Positions 26,507-33,992 of a stretch of 64,000 nt of DNA are shown here, piece after piece. The DNA is from a virus, in the IMG/VR virus record IMGVR_UViG_3300031521_000040, positions 1 to 64,000 of that record. The stretch is one strand, 5' to 3'. The notes below the pieces were generated by a model that searched no databases, had not been told where the DNA came from, and was given only the letters and a program-made list of their open reading frames with translations. The position numbers were made by a program, and so were the translations under genes. Every line of letters begins with the position of its first letter. Positions within the stretch are counted from its first letter, which is position 1.

Positions 26507-26516
26507 AATATTTATA
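26507..26516 (+). promoter_or_regulatory. weak late-type motif AATATTTATA before HNH gene
   Basis: AATATTTATA lies 23 nt before the first codon of the open HNH frame. Only two bases short of the strong consensus sites, but the gene it would serve has no clear start there. Confidence 0.25.
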
Positions 26517-26539
26517 ATAAATAAAAACATTATTGTTGA

Positions 26540-27154
26540 GAAAAATGTAAAATATGTGGAATAGATTTTTCTGTAATTAACAGTAGAAAAGATAGTGCAA
26601 AATATTGTTCAAGGAAATGTTCCGCATTAGAGAAAAGAAGTCATGATAATATAATATGTACCGAATGCGGTGAACTTTTCCATATGAAAGAGTCTCGTAT
26701 TAAAAGATATAAGAGGACACAAGGATGTTTTTGCTCAACAAAATGCGTAGCTGATTTTCGAAAAAAGGCATATATAGGTGTTAATAATCCTAATTTTAGA
26801 AATGCTGAAAGAGATGGTAAATATCTATTAGATAAATTGCCGAAATTTGGGCGAATTAAATTACATCATAAGGTTGCATTCGAGTGTCATAATATCGATA
26901 AAATACCTGACAACCATTGTATTCATCATAGAGATTGTATTATTGATAATAATGATGAAGAAAATTTGGTTTTAATAACTTGGAGTGATCATAGATGGTT
27001 ACATAAGAATTTTGGTAATGCTACATTATGGGCATATATAAATAATAAAGTAACTCTGGATGAATTATGTACGTGGTGTAAAGAGCCAAATAAAGCGAGA
27101 TTATTATTACCGTTAAACATAATACAACAAAAAATACTATATGAAAAAAGTTAA
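26540..27154 (+). CDS. HNH homing endonuclease with missing or unusual start
   Basis: The open frame runs from a TGA at 26537-26539 to 27154. It encodes two zinc-finger pairs (KCKICGIDF/YCSRKC and CTECGELF/CSTKC) followed by an HNH domain: LHHKVAFECHN, NHCIHHRDCIIDNNDEEN, LVLITWSDHRWLH. The only ATG, at 26684, lies after the first zinc finger and between the cysteine pairs of the second, so a 156-residue product would lack part of the conserved protein. No ATG, GTG or TTG exists in the earlier part. Either the start was lost by mutation, an ATT/ATA start is used, or the short form suffices. It sits between the two dUTPase paralogues, as a homing insertion would. Confidence 0.72.
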   Translation, partial: EKCKICGIDFSVINSRKDSAKYCSRKCSALEKRSHDNIICTECGELFHMKESRIKRYKRTQGCFCSTKCVADFRKKAYIGVNNPNFRNAERDGKYLLDKLPKFGRIKLHHKVAFECHNIDKIPDNHCIHHRDCIIDNNDEENLVLITWSDHRWLHKNFGNATLWAYINNKVTLDELCTWCKEPNKARLLLPLNIIQQKILYEKS

Positions 27155-27566
27155 AATAAAATATTTAAATGCTAACACTTGTTTGCCTAAAAAGGCTATT
27201 GATGACGATGCTTGTTATGATGTGGTAGCTGTATCTAAAAAGGAATATGGCGATGGAAGAATTGAATATGGATTGGGATTTTCATTGGAACTACCCCTAA
27301 ACACTCAGCTTGATCTAAGACCTAGAAGCTCTATACATAAAACTGGACTTATTTTGAGTAATTGCATTGGAACTGGTGATGAGGGGTATCGTGGTGAATA
27401 TAAAGCAGTTTTCTATCATATAATACCAACATTAAAGCCATATGATGTTGGAGATAGAATATTACAAATACAATTGAGAACTAGAGAAGATATGAATTTA
27501 ATAGTATCAGAAGATTTGTCTAATTCACAAAGAGGTGATGGCGGATTTGGTCATTCAGGCAAATAA
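27141..27566 (+). CDS. dut: dUTPase
   Basis: A 141-residue trimeric-type dUTPase with all five motifs in order: DDDACYDVVAVSK (1), RPRSSIHKTGL (2), GTGDEGYRGEYKAVFY (3), GDRILQIQL (4) and QRGDGGFGHSG (5). It converts dUTP to dUMP and diphosphate, which keeps uracil out of DNA and feeds ThyA just downstream. It overlaps the HNH gene by 14 nt. The motif-1 Asp-rich start is slightly divergent, but catalytic positions appear intact. Confidence 0.93.
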   Translation: MKKVKIKYLNANTCLPKKAIDDDACYDVVAVSKKEYGDGRIEYGLGFSLELPLNTQLDLRPRSSIHKTGLILSNCIGTGDEGYRGEYKAVFYHIIPTLKPYDVGDRILQIQLRTREDMNLIVSEDLSNSQRGDGGFGHSGK

Positions 27567-27599
27567 TTAAAAAGTATAAAACAATAAAAACTATAATAT

Positions 27600-27788
27600 A
27601 TGTCACTACTAAAATTAAGAAGAGAAACAGCAAAACAAAACCTAGAAGCACAGCTTTTACGTGGAAATAAACCTGAAAAGGTTGATGGTAAAACAACAGA
27701 TAAGCACATCCCGCTTTCAACACATGATATTGAGCGAATCAATCGTGAAATTGAAGCAATAAATAATCCTAAGAAAAAAACTGCATAA
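27600..27788 (+). CDS. small helical hypothetical protein
   Basis: 62 residues, mostly charged helices (LLKLRRETAKQNLEAQLL and DIERINREIEAINNPKKK). It lies between dut and a 53-residue gene with only 1 nt to the next start. No family recognised. Its conservation cannot be judged here; support is the tight packing within the nucleotide-metabolism run. Confidence 0.65.
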   Translation: MSLLKLRRETAKQNLEAQLLRGNKPEKVDGKTTDKHIPLSTHDIERINREIEAINNPKKKTA

Positions 27789-27789
27789 C

Positions 27790-27951
27790 ATGAGTTCGTA
27801 TCAAAAAGAGGTATCTGATGCTGATATAAGATATCAGCAATATCTGGAAAAACTTGCAGCAGCTAAGAAGTCATATGCTCAAGATATAAACAATGAGCCG
27901 ATTCCAATGGATTTTGAGCCGATTAGCAAAGAAGAATATTTAAGATCATGA
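27790..27951 (+). CDS. small hypothetical protein overlapping thyA
   Basis: 53 residues (start MSSYQKEVSDADIRYQQYLE, end SKEEYLRS). A Lys/Ala-rich helix is followed by an acidic Pro-containing tail. The stop overlaps the thyA start in ATGA, so translation is probably coupled. No function can be assigned. Confidence 0.66.
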   Translation: MSSYQKEVSDADIRYQQYLEKLAAAKKSYAQDINNEPIPMDFEPISKEEYLRS

Positions 27952-29054
27952 AGCAATATTTGGATTTAATCGACAACATCATCACGAATGGCGTTGAAAA
28001 AGAAAGCGGTAGAGCCAACATGCCTAATACTATTGGAATATCACATGGCGTTATTAAAATGAATTTAGCTGATGGATTTCCATTGCTAACAACAAAAAAA
28101 ATGTACTGGAAAGGTGTTGTGCACGAATTACTATGGTTTCTCAGAGGCGAAACCAACATCAAATACTTAGTAGATAATAGTGTAAACATCTGGAATCCTG
28201 ATTCTTATAGATGGTATCTGAAGCAATGTAAAGATAATAATCTTGAAGTTTATTTTGATACGATTGAAAAATTTGTTGATTTTATAAAAAATGATAGCCT
28301 TGCGTATTACACGAATCTTACTAATAGAGAGTTTAAAGTAATTGATGGTATACACGATATGAGTCTGATAAGTCATATCATGAATTTGAGTCAATTTAAT
28401 TATATTATTGGTGACTTAGGTAAAGTTTATGGTTATCAATGGAGAAATCAAAACGGTGTTGATCAAGTTAAAGACGTTATTGATGGCTTGAAAGCTAATC
28501 CGTTTAGTAGATATCATATTATTGATGGATGGAATAAAGCAGATTTTAATGAAATGGCATTACCACCATGTCATCTGTTATATCAATTTATTGTCAGACC
28601 AATAACTCTTAGCGAGAGACAAAACATATTACATTATTCTGACGATTATGTTGACATATATAATGATACTGAGGAAAGCTTAGATACTCTCAATGTACCA
28701 AGATTCTATCTTGATCTTAATATGTATCAACGTTCTTGTGATTCGGCATGTGGAATTCCATTCAATATTGCATCAATGAGCTTATTATTAATGTTATTTG
28801 CTAAAGCAAGTAATATGATTGCTGGCGAAGCAACGTGGATTGGTGGTGATACACATCTATATTTAAGCCACATTGAAACAGCCAAGGAGCAGTTAAAAAG
28901 AGAACCATTTAAACTACCTGAATTGATTATAAATAAGGATTTATATGATCTTGATGACATATTAAATTTAAATATTGATGATTTTGAACTCCTTAATTAT
29001 GAATCACATCCTGCGATAAAATATGAATTATTTGTCGGACTGAAAAAAAAGTAA
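27948..29054 (+). CDS. thyA: thymidylate synthase ThyA
   Basis: A 368-residue ThyA that makes dTMP from dUMP with methylene-tetrahydrofolate. The catalytic site is ALPPCHLLYQF (Cys208). Other landmarks are GFPLLTTKKMYWKGVVHELLW (~43-63), GDLGKVYGYQWRN (~155-167), CGIPFNIASMSLLL and the terminal folate-site region. It is about 100 residues longer than bacterial ThyA because of two insertions, around 85-150 and 220-255; these lack intein or endonuclease features. With the MazG-like protein and dUTPase it forms a dTTP supply unit. Confidence 0.95.
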   Translation: MKQYLDLIDNIITNGVEKESGRANMPNTIGISHGVIKMNLADGFPLLTTKKMYWKGVVHELLWFLRGETNIKYLVDNSVNIWNPDSYRWYLKQCKDNNLEVYFDTIEKFVDFIKNDSLAYYTNLTNREFKVIDGIHDMSLISHIMNLSQFNYIIGDLGKVYGYQWRNQNGVDQVKDVIDGLKANPFSRYHIIDGWNKADFNEMALPPCHLLYQFIVRPITLSERQNILHYSDDYVDIYNDTEESLDTLNVPRFYLDLNMYQRSCDSACGIPFNIASMSLLLMLFAKASNMIAGEATWIGGDTHLYLSHIETAKEQLKREPFKLPELIINKDLYDLDDILNLNIDDFELLNYESHPAIKYELFVGLKKK

Positions 29055-29069
29055 ATATAACTACATTGA

Positions 29070-29312
29070 ATGACAATATTATATATAATAATCTTTATGT
29101 TGTTAGTGATAATTTCATTACTCTCACTAACGTTATATGTTTTCATAAGGAAAAATGTATATATTTCCGATAAAGAAAAGGAATTCATTTTCTTTGTAAT
29201 TGATATTTTTAGAGATTTTGGTTCAGAATTGGGAATTCAATCGAAAGAACAACACGAAAAATTGGTTGAAGAATTAGAAAAAATTAAAAATAAATATAAT
29301 AAAAAATTATGA
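29070..29312 (+). CDS. small membrane-anchored coiled-coil protein
   Basis: 80 residues. One N-terminal membrane helix (ILYIIIFMLLVIISLLSLTL, ~3-22) followed by a charged helix with Glu/Lys heptads. Topology is probably N-out/C-in, or a signal anchor with the helix outside. It overlaps the next gene by 4 nt. It could be a lysis accessory or a host-envelope modifier; nothing more can be said. Confidence 0.66.
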   Translation: MTILYIIIFMLLVIISLLSLTLYVFIRKNVYISDKEKEFIFFVIDIFRDFGSELGIQSKEQHEKLVEELEKIKNKYNKKL

Positions 29313-29587
29313 CTAAATTAGAAATCATATACGAGCAATATCCTGATGAAGTATTCATGTCGGCAGATGGATTCGATGCTGCGGTTATTGGCGTTACCAC
29401 AAATAAAGCAACATCTGAATTAGTTCTGGTTTATTCCAGAAGCTTAGCCTTAATGGTTTTAATGTTAAATATGCCGTATGAAGAAGCTATAGAATATTTT
29501 GATTTTAATGTCGAAGGCGCATATATGGGCGATAAAACACCGATATGGGTTGACGATGAAATGTTTACTGATATGATGGAAGAATAA
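29309..29587 (+). CDS. conserved phage hypothetical protein
   Basis: 92 acidic residues with the pattern DGFDAAVIGV...YSRSLALMVLMLNMPYEEAIEYFDFNVEGAYMG, split here for length, then TPIWVDD. Short proteins with this DGFDxAxIG and ExAxEYxxFNxxxAYxG arrangement are widespread in large phages, with no known function. It is the last gene before a strong bidirectional terminator. Confidence 0.72.
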   Translation: MTKLEIIYEQYPDEVFMSADGFDAAVIGVTTNKATSELVLVYSRSLALMVLMLNMPYEEAIEYFDFNVEGAYMGDKTPIWVDDEMFTDMMEE

Positions 29588-29617
29588 AAAGGGAAGCTAA
29601 TTTAGCTTCCTTTTTTA
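29586..29617. terminator. bidirectional terminator
   Basis: GGAAGCTAA and TTAGCTTCC form a near-perfect palindrome with A-rich left and T6 right flanks. It separates the convergent nucleotide-metabolism run and the minus-strand gene ending at 29620. Confidence 0.9.
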
Positions 29618-29619
29618 TT

Positions 29620-30432
29620 TTATAATGTGAAAACACTATCATCCTTATTCCAATTATCCCAATTGAATGGGTCAATACCTTGCTTTTGTAAATATTTTGT
29701 TGTTACAACAGCAACATCTTTAGGATTAATCTGCATATCTCTTATATCATTGAAAAACCAACTATTTTTACCTGTTTTTAAATCTTCTGAATCATATCCT
29801 CTATAATCCCAACCATTTACAATCTTATTTGTGCCTTTAATCACTGCAAAATGAGTGTATCCTCTGAACACGCCATTACCTTTATCATGAGCAACATCAT
29901 CACGCATTCCTCTTGGCTTCGTTCCAATCATTTTCTCATTCATGCTAGGGTTAAATGCTTTACTATTGTTTCCTGATGCATTAATATAAACCCTTCCATC
30001 ATCACCAACGTATATATCTGCTTGATTGAATTTCTTTGCAATTTCTTGTAATTGATCATTATTATCATCAAAGAAGCCAGCGCCATGACCGTTCCTACTT
30101 AGCCAAAAATTATGACCAATACCAGTTGCATCGTATGTGTTTAATTCATCAGGTGCTTGCTGTTTAGCAATTTGTAAAAATTGAATAATATCGTTTTTAG
30201 CTTCTTGTATACTAGCTTTATCGAATTGATAAACCGTTTTTGAATATAATTCGTTATTTTCATCGCTTTCAGCCCACAATGCTGTTTCCAGATAACTATT
30301 CAACACTTCATCTACATTAAGATTGGTTTCTGTTGGTTGAGTATTAAAATCTTCATTTAATTTAGGCTTAAATGTTTTATCAAGTCTGCCCATAACTTCC
30401 ATTATTCTATTTTTGCTACTGTTGGTTTTCAT
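29620..30432 (-). CDS. conserved phage protein of unknown function
   Basis: A 270-residue protein. Residues ~43-150 match a domain common in phages and plasmids: YLETALWAESDENNE, then KNDIIQFLQIAKQQAP, GHNFWLSRNGHGAGFFD and ADIYVGDDGRVYI. Its function is unknown. The remaining C-terminal ~120 residues add a second part (FRGYTHFAVIKGTNKIVNGW, TTKYLQKQGIDP) not usual for that domain. The N-terminal ~40 residues are disordered. A late-type motif 13 nt upstream suggests it is made with virion proteins, and the domain may therefore be packaged here. Confidence 0.72.
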   Translation of the reverse strand: MKTNSSKNRIMEVMGRLDKTFKPKLNEDFNTQPTETNLNVDEVLNSYLETALWAESDENNELYSKTVYQFDKASIQEAKNDIIQFLQIAKQQAPDELNTYDATGIGHNFWLSRNGHGAGFFDDNNDQLQEIAKKFNQADIYVGDDGRVYINASGNNSKAFNPSMNEKMIGTKPRGMRDDVAHDKGNGVFRGYTHFAVIKGTNKIVNGWDYRGYDSEDLKTGKNSWFFNDIRDMQINPKDVAVVTTKYLQKQGIDPFNWDNWNKDDSVFTL

Positions 30433-30445
30433 GTTTAAAATTTTC

Positions 30446-30455
30446 TATAAATACT
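30446..30455 (-). promoter_or_regulatory. late-type motif AGTATTTATA
   Basis: Minus-strand AGTATTTATA, 13 nt before the ATG of the 270-residue conserved phage protein. Confidence 0.65.
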
Positions 30456-30532
30456 TTATTATTTTAAAATTACATGGCGTTTTATCCTTTTTGATTTTAA
30501 TTACATGATTTCTCTCCAATAAAAAAATTTCT

Positions 30533-30542
30533 AGTATTTATA
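30533..30542 (+). promoter_or_regulatory. late-type motif AGTATTTATA before GIY-YIG gene
   Basis: Plus-strand AGTATTTATA, 8 nt before the ATG at 30551 and 14 nt before a second in-frame ATG at 30557. Confidence 0.6.
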
Positions 30543-30550
30543 TAAAACAA

Positions 30551-31594
30551 ATGATTATGATTGAATTAAATTGCTGTGGAATATATAAAATAACTAATAA
30601 TATCAATGGTAAATATTATATTGGTTCATCACATGAAGTAAAACATAGAATACAAAAACATTTTGAATTATTGAAACGTAAATGTCATCATAGTATACAT
30701 TTTCAAAACGCATATAATAAATATGGAAAGGACGTATTTAGTGTTGAAATATTGGCTGAGTGTAAGAGAGATGAGCTGTTTATTTATGAACAGCAATATT
30801 TTGATGAAATAATAGATTGGCAGTGTACATATAATATGTCTAAAATTGCTGCTGGTAGTAATTACGATTTAAATAATCATCCTAATGAAAAGGAAATCAG
30901 TAAAAAAATAAGCCTCGGCAATACAGATAAACATACCAAACCATTCTATATTAATGGCATTAGATATGAAAAATTAATAAATGCTGCTGTTGTTTTTAAT
31001 GTAGATATTAAAACAATATCAAACAGGATAAAAGATTGGAAAACTAAAAATTATTATTATGAAAATAAACCGAAAATTGGTGAATACGATAAAATCATAA
31101 ATAATATCTATACTAATAAATTATTTAAAGAAAAACATAAACATGTTTATAGATGTGAATGTGGGGTGGAAATAAGTAAAGATTCTAAGTTCTGTGTTGG
31201 CTGTCGTAAAACAAGAAAAGATAATAGAAAATATATTAATCCTGTTACAATAAATAATGTAAAATATGATTCTGCTAAAGAAGCATCAAAAATACTAAAT
31301 ATTGAATATGCCACTCTAATATATAGAATTAATACAAATACCATCACATATAAGGATTATTTTTACACTAATAATCCTAAAAACATTTATGAGTTAATTA
31401 CAATTAACGAAATAAAAATCAAGGCATCAACAACAAAAATTGATAATAATAGTTCGAACAACAAAAAGTCTTTCATTATTGACGGAATTCAATATTTAAC
31501 ACTTGGTGATGCATCAATAAAACTTAATTTAAGAAAACAACTTATATGGGATAGATTAAGAAGCAAAAAGTTTAAAAATTATATATATGTTTAA
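30551..31594 (+). CDS. GIY-YIG homing endonuclease with NUMOD-type repeats
   Basis: A 347-residue protein. The GIY-YIG nuclease is at ~8-105 (CGIYKITNNINGKYYIGSSH, with the R-x3-H and Glu of the active site further on). A zinc-ribbon-like CECGVEISKDSKFCVGC lies near residue 200. Three NUMOD1-like helical DNA-binding units follow the pattern of INGIRYEKLINAAVVFNVDI, INNVKYDSAKEASKILNIEY and IDGIQYLTLGDASIKLNLR. It is free-standing, on the opposite strand from its neighbours, 2 nt from the convergent gene at 31597. Confidence 0.9.
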   Translation: MIMIELNCCGIYKITNNINGKYYIGSSHEVKHRIQKHFELLKRKCHHSIHFQNAYNKYGKDVFSVEILAECKRDELFIYEQQYFDEIIDWQCTYNMSKIAAGSNYDLNNHPNEKEISKKISLGNTDKHTKPFYINGIRYEKLINAAVVFNVDIKTISNRIKDWKTKNYYYENKPKIGEYDKIINNIYTNKLFKEKHKHVYRCECGVEISKDSKFCVGCRKTRKDNRKYINPVTINNVKYDSAKEASKILNIEYATLIYRINTNTITYKDYFYTNNPKNIYELITINEIKIKASTTKIDNNSSNNKKSFIIDGIQYLTLGDASIKLNLRKQLIWDRLRSKKFKNYIYV

Positions 31595-31596
31595 AA

Positions 31597-32151
31597 TCAG
31601 TCGCCTTTTTCTCCGTTATTAAAGAAAGCTATTACATCACTGTGGACAGGAACACCCGTTACTCGCTTCCAGTAATTTTTAAATCCACCGATGGTTTTTT
31701 TTGTTTCGGCTGAAACGTTATTAGCACTCTCAACCTCATAATATCTGCTCTTTTCACCACTCATATTATATTCAATAACATCCCCACGACTAATTTCTAA
31801 ATGCTTTTCTTCTAGTTCTTTAAGATATACACCGAATGAAATATTACCACTATCATCACGTGCTATACCACCCTGACCTGAGCCGTAATTCTCTTGCTTA
31901 CCATCTTCAACATTAACCATTACACTTATTCTAACAGGTGGCATAAACTTTTTATCCTTAGCTTTTGCTTGACCGTATAATGTATGTGTTTTGGTTTCAA
32001 TAACGTTTATCCTGTGAATTATTACTTCTTGTGCATTATCTGTTTCTAAGAAATTTCTTCCATACATAACGTCTAGGTCGAATGAGTTATCCGACATGAA
32101 TAAGCCATACCTTTGATTCTCTAAATCGATTATTTGTTTTTTTTGTTTCAT
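31597..32151 (-). CDS. hypothetical late protein, possible neck component (gp14-like)
   Basis: A 184-residue protein. The body is beta-rich with DVMYGRNFLETDNAQEVIIH, MPPVRISVMVNVEDG, and SRGDVIEYNMSGEKSRYYEV. The order of a YGxxF start, a strand block, then a GDxIxY...YEV pair is reminiscent of T4 gp14 (neck), but similarity is low. It lies 1 nt after the polynucleotide kinase gene and in the same direction as the gp13-like gene. If gp14-like, it would be part of the portal-tail connector. Confidence 0.62.
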   Translation of the reverse strand: MKQKKQIIDLENQRYGLFMSDNSFDLDVMYGRNFLETDNAQEVIIHRINVIETKTHTLYGQAKAKDKKFMPPVRISVMVNVEDGKQENYGSGQGGIARDDSGNISFGVYLKELEEKHLEISRGDVIEYNMSGEKSRYYEVESANNVSAETKKTIGGFKNYWKRVTGVPVHSDVIAFFNNGEKGD

Positions 32152-32152
32152 T

Positions 32153-32689
32153 TTATTTCATAATCTTAAACCCTTCATCTTCTAATTTATGTATGTTTGC
32201 CATATATGATTGATATTGGCTATCAATTGCTTCTGGTGGAACATTTGCTCTATCCACACCATTAGCTAAATCATTGGCAATTCTTTGTTTACTTACTTCT
32301 GGATTTCCTTCAAATATTTTAGCATATAAATCAAAATCAGTAGATGTGTTATCTTTAATATATTCGATATTTTTTCTACGACCTCTTGAGCTAACATTTA
32401 ATGCATCTAATACCACATTCTTTCCAGCATTTAGCGCATCGATAATTCTTTTATATGCGATTGCTCTTACTTCTTCACTTGTACTATGATCATTAACATC
32501 ACCAGTTAATTCTCTTCTTAAATTATCAAACGATACTATTACATAATCGTTTTTACTTAACGAATTAATCCATGTAGATTTACCACTTCCAGATATACCT
32601 ACTGTAAATATTAATTTTGGCTTTGCCTGTGTAAAATTGGTATTTGTCATTTCCATTAATTCAAATAATCGTTGTTTGTTGTTTTTCAT
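32153..32689 (-). CDS. polynucleotide kinase-type P-loop kinase
   Basis: A 178-residue protein with the kinase fold of T4 PNK: Walker A GISGSGKSTW at 31-40, the acceptor-side Asp in VIVSFDNLRRELTGD (~47-61), VVLDALNVSSRGRR (~93-106) and a lid region with RIANDLANGVDRANVPPEAI. It should phosphorylate 5'-hydroxyl ends of RNA or DNA. The 3'-phosphatase domain of T4 PNK is absent. A ligase partner is not in this window. Its late-type motif lies 52 nt upstream. Confidence 0.85.
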   Translation of the reverse strand: MKNNKQRLFELMEMTNTNFTQAKPKLIFTVGISGSGKSTWINSLSKNDYVIVSFDNLRRELTGDVNDHSTSEEVRAIAYKRIIDALNAGKNVVLDALNVSSRGRRKNIEYIKDNTSTDFDLYAKIFEGNPEVSKQRIANDLANGVDRANVPPEAIDSQYQSYMANIHKLEDEGFKIMK

Positions 32690-32741
32690 ATTAACTATAT
32701 ACGTATTAATAGCATAAAATGTTACAAGGTATTGTTTTAAA

Positions 32742-32751
32742 TATAAATACT
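32742..32751 (-). promoter_or_regulatory. late-type motif AGTATTTATA before kinase gene
   Basis: Minus-strand AGTATTTATATTTA, 52 nt before the kinase ATG. Confidence 0.6.
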
Positions 32752-32810
32752 GATTAATAAAAGATAATTTGGAAAATTTGGTGGTTGTTATACTTTTTAA
32801 CTACGATGCG

Positions 32811-32820
32811 AGTATTTATG
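32811..32820 (+). promoter_or_regulatory. late-type motif AGTATTTATG before endonuclease start
   Basis: AGTATTTATG lies inside the TTG-started frame and 14 nt before the ATG at 32835. This spacing argues that the ATG is the true start. Confidence 0.45.
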
Positions 32821-32834
32821 ATAAATATTATACC

Positions 32835-33992
32835 ATGGATAGAAATGAACTTAAGAAATATTTAGAATCAGATAACAAGTCTGGATATAAAACACGTGAA
32901 AAACACATAAAATATAAATTTCCTGAAACATATGAGAATATTGTTAATATTTGTCATGAGCATTGGTTTACTGATTTATATAATTTTGTTAATAATGTTA
33001 GTGGTAAGACATGTGCTGAATGTGGTAAAGCTTTAGAGGTTAAAATTTTTAATCTTGGCTATCCTCAGTTTTGTTCTGTTATTTGTAAGAACCAAAATAC
33101 TGGTTTTAAAGAAAAGGTGAAAAAATCTGTTTTTTTAAAATACGGTGTCGATAATCCAAGTAAGTCTGATATTGTTAAGAAAAAAATAAAAGATAAGTTA
33201 TTTACTGATGGAAAATGGTATGTTGAAACAGATGAGTATAAGAAAAAATCGAAAGAGACTTGTACTAGTAAATATGGCACTGATTCGTATAGTAAACTCG
33301 CTGAATATCATGAAAAGGTAAAACAAACCAGTGTTGATCGATATGGAGTTGATTCATATAATAAAACAGACGAATATAAGGAATATTGTAAAACAAAAAA
33401 TTTGGAAAAATACGGCACTGAATGGTTTCAATCTACTGAAGAGTTTAAAGAAAAATCAAAAAAAACTAATCTAAAAAAACGTGGTGTTATAAGTCATACT
33501 AAAACGGATGAATATAAATTGAAAATGAAAGCATATTATTTAAATAAATATGGCATTGAACATCATATGCAAACGGAAGAGGGAAAGAAAAAGGTCTACG
33601 ATGCTATGATTGAAAAATATGGAGAATTATGGTTAAAACATATTCCATCATATAACGCTAACTCCATTATCTATTTAGATATGCTCTCAGAGAAACTAAA
33701 ATTACCGATACAACACGCATTGAATGGCGGTGAGAAGAAATTTATTAGATATTGGGTTGATGGTTATATTCAAAAATATAATATTTGTATTGAATGGGAT
33801 GAAAAGCATCATAACTCAGAACGCCAAAAAATACGTGATGCTAATAGAGAAGAGTTTCTCATTAGCAATTTTAATTGTAAAATTTTTCGAATTAATGAAA
33901 GAGAATTTTTTAAAAATATAGTGACCAGCATTGATGATATTGCTGGTCACATAATAAATTATATTGCTATGATCGGGAACATGGGTGGCTGA
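32835..33992 (+). CDS. endonuclease-like protein with YG-repeat domain and PD-(D/E)XK end
   Basis: About 385 residues from the ATG at 32835 (a TTG at 32769 would add 22). A zinc-finger pair (CAECGKALEVKIFNLGYPQF then CSVIC) comes first. Five to six repeats of ~28 residues follow with the core K-YG-x-D-S/NxxKTDEYK (YGVDNPSKSD, YGTDSYSKL, YGVDSYNKTDEYK, YGTEWFQSTEEFK, YGIEHHMQTEEGK), probably for DNA recognition. The C-terminal ~90 residues look like a Vsr-like nuclease: RYWVDGYIQKYNICIEWDEK, then HHN and FNCKIFRI. A free-standing homing type is likely. Its 3' end overlaps the neck gene by 34 nt. Confidence 0.75.
   Translation: MDRNELKKYLESDNKSGYKTREKHIKYKFPETYENIVNICHEHWFTDLYNFVNNVSGKTCAECGKALEVKIFNLGYPQFCSVICKNQNTGFKEKVKKSVFLKYGVDNPSKSDIVKKKIKDKLFTDGKWYVETDEYKKKSKETCTSKYGTDSYSKLAEYHEKVKQTSVDRYGVDSYNKTDEYKEYCKTKNLEKYGTEWFQSTEEFKEKSKKTNLKKRGVISHTKTDEYKLKMKAYYLNKYGIEHHMQTEEGKKKVYDAMIEKYGELWLKHIPSYNANSIIYLDMLSEKLKLPIQHALNGGEKKFIRYWVDGYIQKYNICIEWDEKHHNSERQKIRDANREEFLISNFNCKIFRINEREFFKNIVTSIDDIAGHIINYIAMIGNMGG
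33921..33950 (-). terminator. hairpin terminator of the neck gene, inside the endonuclease 3' end
   Basis: GTGACCAGCA and TGCTGGTCAC are perfect 10-bp arms with a 10-nt loop. On the minus strand it follows the stop of the gp13-like gene by 8 nt and leads into TATATTTTTAAAA. On the plus strand it is coding. Confidence 0.65.

Noticed and set aside
26008-27566. a single dUTPase gene split by an intron with HNH endonuclease
   Set aside because: Both halves carry their own motifs 1 and 2 and their own starts, so they are paralogues, not exons.
27948-29054. intein or intron in thyA because the protein is ~100 residues longer than bacterial ThyA
   Set aside because: The frame is continuous; the two insertions have no Cys/His-Asn borders and no endonuclease motifs.
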